From positions 62,001-126,000 of the forward strand of contig JABSRP010000026.1 in the NCBI GenBank assembly GCA_013215145.1: a DNA stretch of 64,000 bases, written 5' to 3'. Positions 25,781 through 35,413 of this stretch are shown here, in pieces. The first letter of the stretch is position 1, and each line of letters begins with the position of its first letter. Source of the stretch: Pseudobacteriovorax sp. Its GTDB lineage: Bacteria; Bdellovibrionota_B; Oligoflexia; Oligoflexales; Oligoflexaceae. The notes beneath the pieces are model-generated. The model saw only the letters and a program-made list of their open reading frames with translations. It did not search any database and was not told the DNA's origin. The translations under genes were made by a program, and so were the position numbers.

Positions 25781-27100
25781 ATGGTTACCAAGAAACACAC
25801 AAGACTGGATTCTTTTGATAGCAGAGTCACCCAAACTGCATTATCCAACGGCATCCGTGTTTTTCATATTCCTCTCGTGAATGACCCACGCTTTTTGATC
25901 TCTGTTACATTGAAAGCTGGCGCTAGGTACGAGGGCGATATCCATGGAGTCGCGCACTATCTCGAACACATGATGTTTCGTGGCTCGAAGCGATACCCAA
26001 GCTTCAAAGTATTGGCCAAAGCTTTTGAGCGATTGGGAGGTGAATGGAATGCAGCCACAGGCTATGAGCATACGGAGTACTACTATTCCGGACACATCGA
26101 ATATTGGCGCAAATCTGTCGAGCTATTTGCTGACTTTTTTATGAATCCCAAGCTCCTAGATATGGAAATCGAGCGTGAGGTCATCAAAAAAGAGTTATAC
26201 CGGGAGACTAACGAGCTCAATATTTGCACGGACCTTGATTACCACATGCAAAAGCTGTTTTGGCCTTCTACGGATATGGATCGTCAGATTCTAGGTAGCT
26301 TGGATTCTATAAACAAAATCAAAAAAAAACACCTAAACCATTATCGCCAGACCTTTTACAAGCCGGAAAATATGATCATCTGTGTGGCTGGAGAAGAATC
26401 GAGCCAGTCTTTATTCGGTCATCTGCAGGAGCAGTTCGGACACTATAAAACCAAACCTACCAGTACCCAAAACACTGCGCAGAAGATGCCATCCTACAGA
26501 GGTCCTCGTTCGGTGTGGCTCGAAAATTCGGATAGCGAATACCAACTACAATGGAGCTATATTGCCTGCAAAGAGTCCGATCCTATCGCGGTGAGCCTCG
26601 GCTTACTCTGCCGCATTTTAGCTGATGGATACTTTTCCAAACTAGGCTCCCGGCTTCGCGAAACCTTAGGGCTTGTTTACTCCATACATGCCGACCTTAA
26701 TCTATACAGTACTCACGGAAGCCTTGACATTTATTCATCTGTGACAGCAAAAGACCTGCCTAAATTTTGTCAGGAGCTAAAAGTGATTATCGAAAAACTT
26801 GTCACCCGCGGCCCTAGTCTTGTCGATTTAAAACTGGCAAAAAAGCGTGCATTAATTGATTTAGAGCTAAGTATCGCAGACCCCGAAAGAAGTTACTTCA
26901 AATACGCCTGGAGTATATTGGAAGGGCGAAAGCCATCTTTTAGTTTACTTGCTCAAAAAATATCCATGCTAACTCAGGAGGATCTCCACAAAGCTTGTCG
27001 CAAGGTCTTTCAAGCAAAAAATTTGGGGGTGGTTCTGATGGGGCCGAAAAATAAAAGCTTAGAGGCCAAAGTTAGCAAGATTGTATGTGATAAATCGTAA
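25781..27100 (+). CDS. M16 family zinc metallopeptidase
   Basis: The 439-residue protein has the inverted zinc motif HxxEH (HYLEHMMF) followed about 70 residues later by the third-ligand region (EREVIKKELYRE). It also has the second half-domain pattern GSRLRETLGLVYSIHA typical of pitrilysin/mitochondrial-processing-peptidase relatives. These enzymes degrade or process small peptides inside a closed chamber. No signal peptide is evident, so it is likely cytoplasmic, or it pairs with another M16 subunit. Its 3' end overlaps the convergent gene by 42 bases. Confidence 0.88.
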   Translation: MVTKKHTRLDSFDSRVTQTALSNGIRVFHIPLVNDPRFLISVTLKAGARYEGDIHGVAHYLEHMMFRGSKRYPSFKVLAKAFERLGGEWNAATGYEHTEYYYSGHIEYWRKSVELFADFFMNPKLLDMEIEREVIKKELYRETNELNICTDLDYHMQKLFWPSTDMDRQILGSLDSINKIKKKHLNHYRQTFYKPENMIICVAGEESSQSLFGHLQEQFGHYKTKPTSTQNTAQKMPSYRGPRSVWLENSDSEYQLQWSYIACKESDPIAVSLGLLCRILADGYFSKLGSRLRETLGLVYSIHADLNLYSTHGSLDIYSSVTAKDLPKFCQELKVIIEKLVTRGPSLVDLKLAKKRALIDLELSIADPERSYFKYAWSILEGRKPSFSLLAQKISMLTQEDLHKACRKVFQAKNLGVVLMGPKNKSLEAKVSKIVCDKS

Positions 27101-27832
27101 TGCGAGAGGGATATTCCCTAACGTAATCGCTGGTATAAGTAAGGTCATCTCATACAGTCCGATGCGAGATTGATGTCCAAGGATGCGTTGTCGGTCTTTA
27201 TCTGACATTTTTCTCGACAGACTACTTAGATAGCTGAGCCTATCTTTTGCGTAGCTTCGTCCCGTCAATAACTCTTGCTTATGGAAGTGATCCAGGTCTT
27301 CTCTCCATTGTTTTGGTGAGTCGTCATGGTTGACGAATGACTTAAACCACTTAAAAAAAACTGGTGACAGGCACCAATCTTGCCAAAGCCTATTATCAAT
27401 CATGCGCCCTACCAACATAGTTAGCAAAGCTCCCATGATGAACGCAAAAGTATCTATAAATTGAAGGCCACCTCCGACATAAGATAATAAAAAAATATGG
27501 AGAATCCACGCAACAACAAGGCTCTGGGCTAATTTCCAAACTAAGATCTTACGAAAATTGAGATACTCTGGTTCGCGAAGAAAATAATCTTGCAAAGCGC
27601 TTTGGATTTCACGAAGGACCTCAGAAACATTCTTTCCGTCTTTGAGCATGTCTTTGCAAATCGATAGATAAGGTGTTGCTAAGGAATCATGGGACTCGCG
27701 CATCTTAAATTGGCCTCTGCGCATTTTGGTTTCGAATCGCTCTAGTTGTGAAGACAAGCTCATCAACTCTGGAGCTCGAACTCGGGGTCGCAGTGAGAAA
27801 AAAATTGTGAGGGCTAAAATCGGTATCAACAT
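27059..27832 (-). CDS. Membrane protein of unknown function
   Basis: The 257-residue product has a short hydrophobic N terminus (PILALTIFF), two central membrane helices around residues 100-150 (LVVAWILHIFLLSYVGG and FAFIMGALLTMLVG) and a weak C-terminal hydrophobic stretch. Helical charged segments lie between them. This layout loosely recalls T2SF/TadC inner-membrane proteins, but no clear motif supports that. The last 42 bases overlap the M16 gene on the other strand. The gene follows the hemL/MqnA-like pair by 41 bases and may belong to the same transcript. Confidence 0.6.
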   Translation of the reverse strand: MLIPILALTIFFSLRPRVRAPELMSLSSQLERFETKMRRGQFKMRESHDSLATPYLSICKDMLKDGKNVSEVLREIQSALQDYFLREPEYLNFRKILVWKLAQSLVVAWILHIFLLSYVGGGLQFIDTFAFIMGALLTMLVGRMIDNRLWQDWCLSPVFFKWFKSFVNHDDSPKQWREDLDHFHKQELLTGRSYAKDRLSYLSSLSRKMSDKDRQRILGHQSRIGLYEMTLLIPAITLGNIPLALRFITYNLANFGL

Positions 27833-27873
27833 ATAACTAAGGTAACACCCGCTATAAAATTAGCGAGTGACAT

Positions 27874-28899
27874 CTAAACCTTTAGAATCTGATTGGCCTT
27901 TTCTTTTTGCTGCCATCGCAACAGCATCAGTCGAACAGATTGATTGTCGATACTCTTATCAAGATTACACGACAAATTAAGGAAAAGAATCATACTTTTG
28001 AAGTCCTCCACCTTTAGGCGGTAGCTGACGTCTTTCCAAAGTCTTGCCAAGTCAATACTTTGACCACTGACATTTACTGGAGGAATATCAGGAAGGTAAC
28101 AAGAGGGTTCAACCTGCATTTTAGCTTGGGTCAATTCAGCACAGGCAATCAGCTGACTCTGTTCAGTAATGGAAGGACAGCGGGAGGATTTCTGCAAAAC
28201 ACTTGCTACAAAAGGAAGACCGGTAAGGTGGTTCCAAAGCTCTATAAGGTCAATGACGTGCCTATGCTGACAACGTTGATTCATAGCTGAATTACTACAT
28301 TTAAAACTCAAGCGACCCGCATCGTTTTGGCAAACTAGATCCTCTTGACTTTGCATAACTGTATTTAGGCGGTAAGCTTCGCTGCCAAAAAGCAGTAGGT
28401 ACATCAGCTTGCCCAAGGCTGCATAAGACGAATTACTGTCACAAAATCTGACGTGAGGAACATGACATAAAGTCATCCCCTTCAGTTGCGCTACCTCATA
28501 CCAAATCTTATCAGCTACATCCCTCATATTCTCGCGCTTGGTAATCTCAGCTGAGAGAAAAATCGATTTCAGCTTTTGAATGCGAGGCTCCAAGACCTTG
28601 AGCAAAGATTCCATGGATTCGCTGGCAAAATATGCCAGCCCGTGGGGACCGTGAAGAACCTCGCCAACAGGCAGCGCTAAGTCACAGCCAGTGCCAGAGA
28701 TCAACTGGGCCGTGGAGGCCATGGTAAATAGTGGTTGCGCCTCTGGGGGAAGATCGAAGACTGAGGACTTTGGATTTTCGGAGCGCAGAAACTTCAGCTG
28801 AGCGGTTCGCTCTAGCTCATGAAACAACGGCATCAGAGTCCAATGGTTTGGTCCTCGGAACTCTCTTGTATACTGAGTTTGTGAGACAAAAGGTTTCAT
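27874..28899 (-). CDS. Unknown protein, possibly MqnA-like (periplasmic-binding fold)
   Basis: Parts of this 341-residue protein recall the MqnA/MqnD family of futalosine-pathway menaquinone synthesis: CDLALPVGEVLHGPHGLAYF, KSIFLSAEITKRENMRDVA and especially DLIELWNHLTGLPFVASVL. The rest is divergent and unusually Cys-rich, so the match may be to a distant relative with another role. No signal peptide is seen. Its start codon shares one base with the hemL stop (TGATG), so translation is coupled to hemL. If the assignment holds, chorismate-derived quinone synthesis and haem synthesis would be linked here. Confidence 0.45.
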   Translation of the reverse strand: MKPFVSQTQYTREFRGPNHWTLMPLFHELERTAQLKFLRSENPKSSVFDLPPEAQPLFTMASTAQLISGTGCDLALPVGEVLHGPHGLAYFASESMESLLKVLEPRIQKLKSIFLSAEITKRENMRDVADKIWYEVAQLKGMTLCHVPHVRFCDSNSSYAALGKLMYLLLFGSEAYRLNTVMQSQEDLVCQNDAGRLSFKCSNSAMNQRCQHRHVIDLIELWNHLTGLPFVASVLQKSSRCPSITEQSQLIACAELTQAKMQVEPSCYLPDIPPVNVSGQSIDLARLWKDVSYRLKVEDFKSMILFLNLSCNLDKSIDNQSVRLMLLRWQQKEKANQILKV

Positions 28900-30197
28900 C
28901 AGTGCTTCATTTCCCTGAAAACTGTTTTAGCCTTCGCAATGGTTTCCTCAATGACATCGTTTGAATGAGCCATTGTCACAAAGCCCGCTTCAAAGGCGGA
29001 TGGTGCTAAATAAACACCTTGACTCAGCATTCCCTGAAAGAATCGATTAAAAGAAGGGATATCTGCCGACTGGGCCTCTTCGAAATTCGTAGGCATTGCC
29101 TTGGCGAAGGCAAAGCCGAACATACCGCCCTCACTATCTGCTGAAAACGTATGTCCCTCATCCGCAGCTGCAGACGAAAGACCTTCCACCAATGACCTGG
29201 TTGCGTCAGCAAGTCCACTGTAGCTAAAGCTTTCACCATTCAACAATTCAAGAGTTTTCAATCCACACATGACAGCCAATGGATTTCCTGAGAGAGTACC
29301 TGCTTGGTACACCGGTCCAGTCGGGGCAATCCGCTCCATAATGTCTCTGCGACCACCATAGGCTCCTAGTGGCATACCTCCGCCCATAACCTTTCCGAAT
29401 GTTGAAAGGTCTGGTTTGATACCGTAAAGGCCTTGAGCCGAATTCGGATGAACCCGAAATCCTGTCATGACCTCATCAAAAATAAGAAGTATGTTATGTT
29501 CACTACAAAGTTCTCTTAGACCTTTAAGAAAGGCTTCAGTGGGCCGTATGAAGTTTGCATTGCCAGCAATAGGCTCTAGGATAACGGCAGCTACTTGATC
29601 TTGCGCCTGGGAGATGAGCTCCCTAACGGCATTGAGATTGTTGTAAGGAGCGACTAAAGTATCTTTTGTGGCTCCTTGGGGGACACCAGGACTACCTGGA
29701 ATACCGAGCGTCGCCACTCCTGATCCCGCTTGGACTAGTAACATGTCCGCATGACCGTGGTAACATCCACTGAATTTAATAATCTTATCGCGACCTGTGT
29801 AACCACGAGCCAGTCTGAGGACTGACATACACGCCTCGGTTCCACTCGAGACAAATCGCATCATTTCCATCGATGGCACTAATTGCTTCACTAAGGTGGC
29901 CAGCTCGGTTTCTAGCCGTGTAGGAGCGCCAAATGAGAATCCTTTTTGCATCTGCTCGGATACTGCCGCGATAACCTCCGGATGAGCATGACCAACAATC
30001 GCAGGTCCCCAACTATTCACATAGTCTATGTATTGATTTCCATCTTCATCATAGACGTAAGGCCCCTTCGCAGACTCAATAAATAGCGGCTGACCTCCAA
30101 CCGACCCAAAGGCTCGAACAGGCGAGTTAACCCCACCTGGAAAAATATCTTTAGCCTCGGCGAAGTGCTTTTTTGATTGATCGTTACGCAAAGTCAT
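28899..30197 (-). CDS. hemL: Glutamate-1-semialdehyde 2,1-aminomutase
   Basis: The start at 30197 has GGAGG 4-5 bases upstream; twelve further in-frame codons precede it without a ribosome site. The protein has HemL motifs in order: AKDIFPGGVNSPVRAFG at the N terminus, FVSSGTEACMSVLRLARGYTG, DEVMTGFRV, and the PLP lysine in STFGKVMGGGMPLGAYGG. The enzyme makes 5-aminolevulinate from glutamate semialdehyde in C5-pathway tetrapyrrole synthesis. This implies that glutamyl-tRNA reductase (hemA) is encoded elsewhere. hemD lies at about 54 kb. Confidence 0.95.
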   Translation of the reverse strand: MTLRNDQSKKHFAEAKDIFPGGVNSPVRAFGSVGGQPLFIESAKGPYVYDEDGNQYIDYVNSWGPAIVGHAHPEVIAAVSEQMQKGFSFGAPTRLETELATLVKQLVPSMEMMRFVSSGTEACMSVLRLARGYTGRDKIIKFSGCYHGHADMLLVQAGSGVATLGIPGSPGVPQGATKDTLVAPYNNLNAVRELISQAQDQVAAVILEPIAGNANFIRPTEAFLKGLRELCSEHNILLIFDEVMTGFRVHPNSAQGLYGIKPDLSTFGKVMGGGMPLGAYGGRRDIMERIAPTGPVYQAGTLSGNPLAVMCGLKTLELLNGESFSYSGLADATRSLVEGLSSAAADEGHTFSADSEGGMFGFAFAKAMPTNFEEAQSADIPSFNRFFQGMLSQGVYLAPSAFEAGFVTMAHSNDVIEETIAKAKTVFREMKH

Positions 30198-30367
30198 TTT
30201 GCCTCCAAACTGACCATATTTCGCCCAAACCAAATGGCGAATCTAAGGAGTTAAACTATTCTTGACCGATATGGCCAGAAAAAACCTACAAGACTATTAG
30301 TTATAGGGACTTACCAGATCGCATTTGTCCAGAGGGATAAAAAAAATCTGGCTTTAATTACAGGTAC

Positions 30368-33300
30368 TTATATTTCCTGATCCTCAGTCAGCTCGGCCTC
30401 AACCTCAGATGACTCTATGTCGTCAGTTATTTCAGTAGTTTCTAGTTCAGATTCAAACTCAGACACCTCTCCTTCATCAGCCGGACTAACTGACTCTGGA
30501 TCTCCGCTCGATTCGGAATCGCCTTCGACATCGACAACATCGATTGGCTCATGAGTGCTTGAGAAAAACGGTTGAAAGAGGCGCCGCGGGCTCGTTCCTC
30601 TTTCACCACGCTTCAATGCAAGATGAACGTATGACGTGACCGATCGAGTCCTCGAAAACTCGTTGATATAAGTCTCCCCGTCCTGGTCGAAGTTAGTGAA
30701 ACCAAAGATTTCGTCGTCTGGGTTTTGAGACGGGCGTATGATAGTTCCTCTCGGCAAATCGACCTTCACCTTTTGAGCACACTGCGATATAGCTAGCGGC
30801 CATACTTGGCGTGACAGCAATCCTAAGTCGAACTTATCGAGAAATCGTGAGAAGTCTTTTACCGTCAGTAAATGCTTGGCAAAATCCGTCCAAATGGGTA
30901 AGGCCCCGTGGGCTCCAGATATCCTAAATGGCCCCCTTTGCATGGTTTGATTAAAGTCATACCCTACATACGAAGCGATGACATAACTGTTAGAAGCCGC
31001 ATCAAGGCCTCCGTTAGCCACGGGATAAGGAACGTATCCTGCAAAATAGGCAGTTGTATAATCGTTTGTTGTACCAGTTTTGCCAAAAGCCGGGATGCGA
31101 ATCTTTTTCTTTCTTAACTCTTCACTCAAGTCCGTCATGTTTTGTAGGTCAAGATATAGTTCACCACGGGCACGGCGCCCAGTCCCATGAGTGACCACCT
31201 TTCGCAACACCTCTCCCATTTGAGAGGCAAAGCATGGATCGACTAGTTGGGTCACTTCGTTCTTGGGCTCAAAAAGAACCTTGCCCTCTCTATCTTCAAT
31301 GCGCTTGACGAAATTAAGTTGGTTTTCTGGACCGTCTTCGAAGAATCGGTAGGTTTTTCCGCTTTTAAACACCTGGTAGATCTTGGCTACCTCAGCGACG
31401 CTGACTTCGTTTGTACCTAGTCCAAAACTAAGAACCGGTTCAAGCCTGCTGTAAACACCCATAGCACGACTAAGATCAACGAGGTACTTTAATCCCACGG
31501 CTACCTTATAATCGTGGTGATGAAAGTACTGGTAAAGCGAATACCGATCTTTTTGGCTCATAACTGAGGCATACTGCTCTTCGATCCCATCTTTGATGCG
31601 AAGATAATACCTTAACGGTAAGTAAGCGTCTAATAACACGTCTTCCATTTGGATTCCGGACTGTCCCGCTAATCCATCTGAGCCGCCCCATATGGCCTGG
31701 ATATCGAGAGGGTTCAACGGTCTACCGGTTCGCGGCTCGACCTTTGCATTTGGGTCTGCCGTTTCAGGGTCGATCTCTTCGCCAGGTAACTCTCTGACGT
31801 ATGCCAGAGACGGGAGTCTTGCCGAAGTTAAAACCCTAAACCGAGACAGAATTTCCAGTAATTCCGGTTGTGCAAACACCATCTCAGCCCCACGTGTCTG
31901 GACCTGCTCAGCGATGGTATCCCAGTCCATGCGCATATCTAAGGCAAGCTTCCCCATTCTCTCGTAATTGCGTTTCAAAAGATTGATGCGGATAGAGCGT
32001 TCGCGGTCAGTAATATCTTCAGAGCTGATTTGATAGAGGTTTTGAAGTTCGGCTAGATAACCACGCCCCCACCATAGTTTGGACAGATCACGCAGAAGAT
32101 TCTGGCGACCTGAGAAAATAAGGTCCGGCCTCATATCTTTGATAACTCGCCCGAGCAAATACTCTCTCACGCCGTTGTTATCCAATTGCACCCCGACTTC
32201 CTTGGCAACTCGGTAGTGAAAATCTCGAGGCGCTTCATCGGCATGAGGCAACAGATCCATGCTTCCAAGCAGCGATTTAAATTCCTCAAAGTTCAATTTA
32301 TTCAAAAGGTTAGCCGTCAGGTAAACCGTCGCAAGATTCTCAGACTTAGTGCCTGCCCAAAGCACGGAAACATCACGGTAAAGGCTTTTGTGATCCGGCC
32401 TAGGAAAATAATAGGTCCCTTGCATCGTGAAAATACGACGTTCGTTATCTAACGCATCAAGAATGCTCCAACCCAACTGCAGTCCTGCAAAAAATACCAC
32501 TGACTTAAATACGGATCCTGGCTGCCTCGCGGCAAACATCGCTCGGTTGTAACCTTTGTTATCAAAGCCCGCGACAACAGCTTTCACTTCACCTTTATCA
32601 ACGGCAATCAAGCCACCGTTGATATTCGGACGTTTTTTGAGTTCTAAGGTGGCGAAATTGGTATCTCGATCGTAAGCCAAGACTTCTACAAACACCGTGT
32701 CACCTTCCTTAGTTTCCTTGAGAATTTCATCAAGATGAAACTTATGACCTTTATAGGTGGGAAGGCTCAATATCTTTGCTGAGCGGACTAATGATTCCGT
32801 AGGGATTTCGCCTTTCGGCAAGCCGAAATCCACTAAAATCTTCGGGTTTTTACCACGAATGATTTTTTCGACTTTGCCGTAGTAGAACTGATGCTCCTCG
32901 AGGGATCTAAGGGTTTTAAATTTTTCGGGATCAGCAGTGCCATAGCCTTTTAATATAGATTCCAGCCGGCTAAGATTGCGACGCATAGACAACTGCGCCA
33001 CGCTTTGCATCTCGTGATCGATTGTTGTAAATATCTTCAAACCTGCGTGATTGAGCTCTTGGATCGACTCCATGCCGAGGCTTTGCAGGACCTCCTTTTT
33101 GTTAAGCTGCCCACGAATCAGGGAGACCAACGCCACCTCTCGCGTCCTGAACTTCCCTCTGTTAAACGGCACAGTCTTGTTCCAAGCCGCTTTGAGCTCT
33201 TCTCGATCAATCCAAGACTGCTCATACATCCGTCGTAGCACATAGTTTTTGCGACGATTCGCTTCTAGTAGAGCCTTATCTCTTGCTTCCTTGGTGTATT

Positions 33301-33970
33301 TAATGAAGGGGTTATATTTACTTGGGGCTTTTACGGAACCCGCAATAAACGCTGCCTCCACGAGGTCGATATCCTCGACGCTTTTGTTGAAATAGTATTT
33401 TGCGGCAATTCCGATTCCTTTGCCATTGGCGGTGACGTGGAACTGGTTTAGGTAGAATTCCAGAATCTGCTCTTTGGTGTACATGCGTTCGAGCTGAATG
33501 GCTCGAATCATCTCCTTAAATTTTCGTTTGAAGGTGTGCTCTCTGCGATCGAGGATATTTTTTACGGTCTGCTGGGTGATTGTGGAACCACCTCTACGAA
33601 ATCGAAAACCGTTACGCAATCCCTCTGCTGCTGCCGTACCAATGGCGATAGGATCGATGCCTGAGTGCTCATAAAAATTCTTATCCTCAGAGGCTACCAT
33701 AGCTCTGATCATGTGAGCCGGAATGCGATCGAAGGAAACGTAACTTCTGTGAGATTCATTGAAAAAACTCCCGATCTTTTGCTCTTCATCTGCCGTGTAA
33801 ATCGTGGTTTCTTCGTTAATGCGCGCAAGAATCGTCGACTTTTTTAGCTCGGACACGTCACCGAAGTAGACTTGAAAGACAACGATGGTTAAAACACCAA
33901 AACCGGCCGAAAATCCCGCTACAAGACCAGCAATAATCGTATAGATCGAATATTTTTTAAAATTATCCAA
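30368..33970 (-). CDS. Class A penicillin-binding protein (PBP1A-like) with enlarged transpeptidase domain
   Basis: The 1200-residue bifunctional peptidoglycan synthase has a membrane anchor at residues 9-35. The glycosyltransferase-51 domain has catalytic E95 in SEDKNFYEH and GGSTITQQ at 127-134. The transpeptidase domain has S486-x-x-K489, S543-E-N and K964-T-G-T. The distance from SxN to KTG is about 420 residues, against roughly 130-190 in common PBP1 enzymes, so about 240 extra residues lie between (about 556-820). The last 70 residues are strongly acidic. The start is TTG at 33970. It polymerises glycan strands and cross-links them in the periplasm. The gene is divergent from the HtrA protease gene. 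Confidence 0.92.
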   Translation of the reverse strand: MDNFKKYSIYTIIAGLVAGFSAGFGVLTIVVFQVYFGDVSELKKSTILARINEETTIYTADEEQKIGSFFNESHRSYVSFDRIPAHMIRAMVASEDKNFYEHSGIDPIAIGTAAAEGLRNGFRFRRGGSTITQQTVKNILDRREHTFKRKFKEMIRAIQLERMYTKEQILEFYLNQFHVTANGKGIGIAAKYYFNKSVEDIDLVEAAFIAGSVKAPSKYNPFIKYTKEARDKALLEANRRKNYVLRRMYEQSWIDREELKAAWNKTVPFNRGKFRTREVALVSLIRGQLNKKEVLQSLGMESIQELNHAGLKIFTTIDHEMQSVAQLSMRRNLSRLESILKGYGTADPEKFKTLRSLEEHQFYYGKVEKIIRGKNPKILVDFGLPKGEIPTESLVRSAKILSLPTYKGHKFHLDEILKETKEGDTVFVEVLAYDRDTNFATLELKKRPNINGGLIAVDKGEVKAVVAGFDNKGYNRAMFAARQPGSVFKSVVFFAGLQLGWSILDALDNERRIFTMQGTYYFPRPDHKSLYRDVSVLWAGTKSENLATVYLTANLLNKLNFEEFKSLLGSMDLLPHADEAPRDFHYRVAKEVGVQLDNNGVREYLLGRVIKDMRPDLIFSGRQNLLRDLSKLWWGRGYLAELQNLYQISSEDITDRERSIRINLLKRNYERMGKLALDMRMDWDTIAEQVQTRGAEMVFAQPELLEILSRFRVLTSARLPSLAYVRELPGEEIDPETADPNAKVEPRTGRPLNPLDIQAIWGGSDGLAGQSGIQMEDVLLDAYLPLRYYLRIKDGIEEQYASVMSQKDRYSLYQYFHHHDYKVAVGLKYLVDLSRAMGVYSRLEPVLSFGLGTNEVSVAEVAKIYQVFKSGKTYRFFEDGPENQLNFVKRIEDREGKVLFEPKNEVTQLVDPCFASQMGEVLRKVVTHGTGRRARGELYLDLQNMTDLSEELRKKKIRIPAFGKTGTTNDYTTAYFAGYVPYPVANGGLDAASNSYVIASYVGYDFNQTMQRGPFRISGAHGALPIWTDFAKHLLTVKDFSRFLDKFDLGLLSRQVWPLAISQCAQKVKVDLPRGTIIRPSQNPDDEIFGFTNFDQDGETYINEFSRTRSVTSYVHLALKRGERGTSPRRLFQPFFSSTHEPIDVVDVEGDSESSGDPESVSPADEGEVSEFESELETTEITDDIESSEVEAELTEDQEI

Positions 33971-34200
33971 CGTGACGCAACCTTTTTAGCAATTGAACAG
34001 AATACCATATTGAGAGACGGGCAATTACGACAGTAAGCTTTTGAATTAGCCTTAACGCACGAAACTTACTGAGAAGCCCTTTTTACTACGACGTTCTATA
34101 AGTTCAACATCAAATATAAAATGCCTCATCCTATTTTACCCTGAAAGCAGCCATATGACAGCATTGATATCTCTGAGAGGTAAGGATTGCCCGGCTAGTT

Positions 34201-35325
34201 GTGCGCCTTTGCCGTATAATCAGGATGTCGCTCAACCTAGCCATGAGAGGCTTACTGATGCTCGTCATCCTCACTATTATCGCTCTAGCTACCTTTTTAG
34301 GTCACACTGCCGAAGCTCGGGTCTACCAAAGCTTTGCTGATATCGCTGCCAAAGCTATCCCTGGAGTCGTCAACATCCGCACGACTCAGTACATAGCCGG
34401 AAAGCACGCCATGCTAGATCCCTACCAGTTTTTTTTGCAGGGAAGACTCCCACGAAAAACTAGCACACACTCCTTGGGGAGCGGTGTTGTCGTTGGAGCT
34501 AATGGATATGTGATTACCAATTATCACGTGGTTAACGGAGCTTCAGTTATCGAAATCCTGTTAGCAAAAACGAAAAAAAAGGTTCGAGCAGAGGTGATCG
34601 GCCTAGACAAAAAAACTGATCTAGCTCTGCTCAAAACCAGAGGTCAGTTGAATGCGCGAAAACTTGATTTTGGTAACAGCGACCTGACCCGTGTCGGAGA
34701 CATTGTGATTGCCATCGGAAATCCGTTCGGGTTTTCACACACGGTCACCAGCGGCATTATTTCAGCAAAGGGTCGTGTCATTGGTACTGGCCCCTACGAC
34801 AGTTTCCTTCAAACCGACGCCCCCATCCATCCAGGCAACTCGGGAGGACCGTTGATCGATATGGCAAGTCGCGTCATTGGGATCAATAGTGCTGTGAGCT
34901 CTCAGGGAGCTGGAATCGGATTTGCCATCCCCAGCAACATGGTCCAGCAAGTGATCCGAGATCTCAAACAGTATGGAAAAGTAGTCCGGCCCTGGATCGG
35001 TATCGTCGGTAAGAACATACTCACCCAAGATGAAATCAACGATCAATTCGATCCCAATGGGATACACGGGGTCTTAGTGGAGAACCTGATTGTAGACGGA
35101 CCTGCCTATCAGGCCAAGTTAAGGATTGGAGACCTCATCCTCGCTATCGATCGCAAAAAAGTTTTCGATCTGAATCAACTTCAGCGAGAACTGAGCAAGA
35201 AAAAACCAGGTCAAAAAGTCAGCCTCAGGATTTATCGGCGCCGACACGGGTTTATGCAAAGCCATTTACGTCTAGCCGAAACTCCCGATGCTCGCGAACT
35301 TCCTCAGGAAAAAGACCTATTCTAA
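34201..35325 (+). CDS. HtrA/DegP-family periplasmic serine protease with one PDZ domain
   Basis: A signal sequence (MRGLLMLVILTIIALATFLG, then AEA) precedes a trypsin-like domain with the triad His in NYHVV, Asp in KKTDLALL and Ser in GNSGGP. One PDZ domain follows (DGPAYQAKLRIGDLILAID). With a single PDZ domain it resembles DegS or short DegQ proteins. The N-terminal signal may be cleaved or stay as an anchor. Several starts are possible (GTG 34201, ATG 34225, ATG 34243). A TATAAT box at 34215-34220 would, if used, force the ATG at 34243. The enzyme degrades or senses misfolded envelope proteins. Confidence 0.9.
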   Translation: MRLCRIIRMSLNLAMRGLLMLVILTIIALATFLGHTAEARVYQSFADIAAKAIPGVVNIRTTQYIAGKHAMLDPYQFFLQGRLPRKTSTHSLGSGVVVGANGYVITNYHVVNGASVIEILLAKTKKKVRAEVIGLDKKTDLALLKTRGQLNARKLDFGNSDLTRVGDIVIAIGNPFGFSHTVTSGIISAKGRVIGTGPYDSFLQTDAPIHPGNSGGPLIDMASRVIGINSAVSSQGAGIGFAIPSNMVQQVIRDLKQYGKVVRPWIGIVGKNILTQDEINDQFDPNGIHGVLVENLIVDGPAYQAKLRIGDLILAIDRKKVFDLNQLQRELSKKKPGQKVSLRIYRRRHGFMQSHLRLAETPDARELPQEKDLF

Positions 35326-35413
35326 AAAGATATACCAATGAATTGACCTACCGCATCAGCATGGCTATACTCCGCCCGCATCGTAATTTCCCACAATTCA
35401 GATGAGGACTGTC

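Noticed and set aside
34155..34340. Short frame overlapping the start of the HtrA gene
   Set aside because: It covers the htrA signal-peptide region in another frame and has no family pattern.
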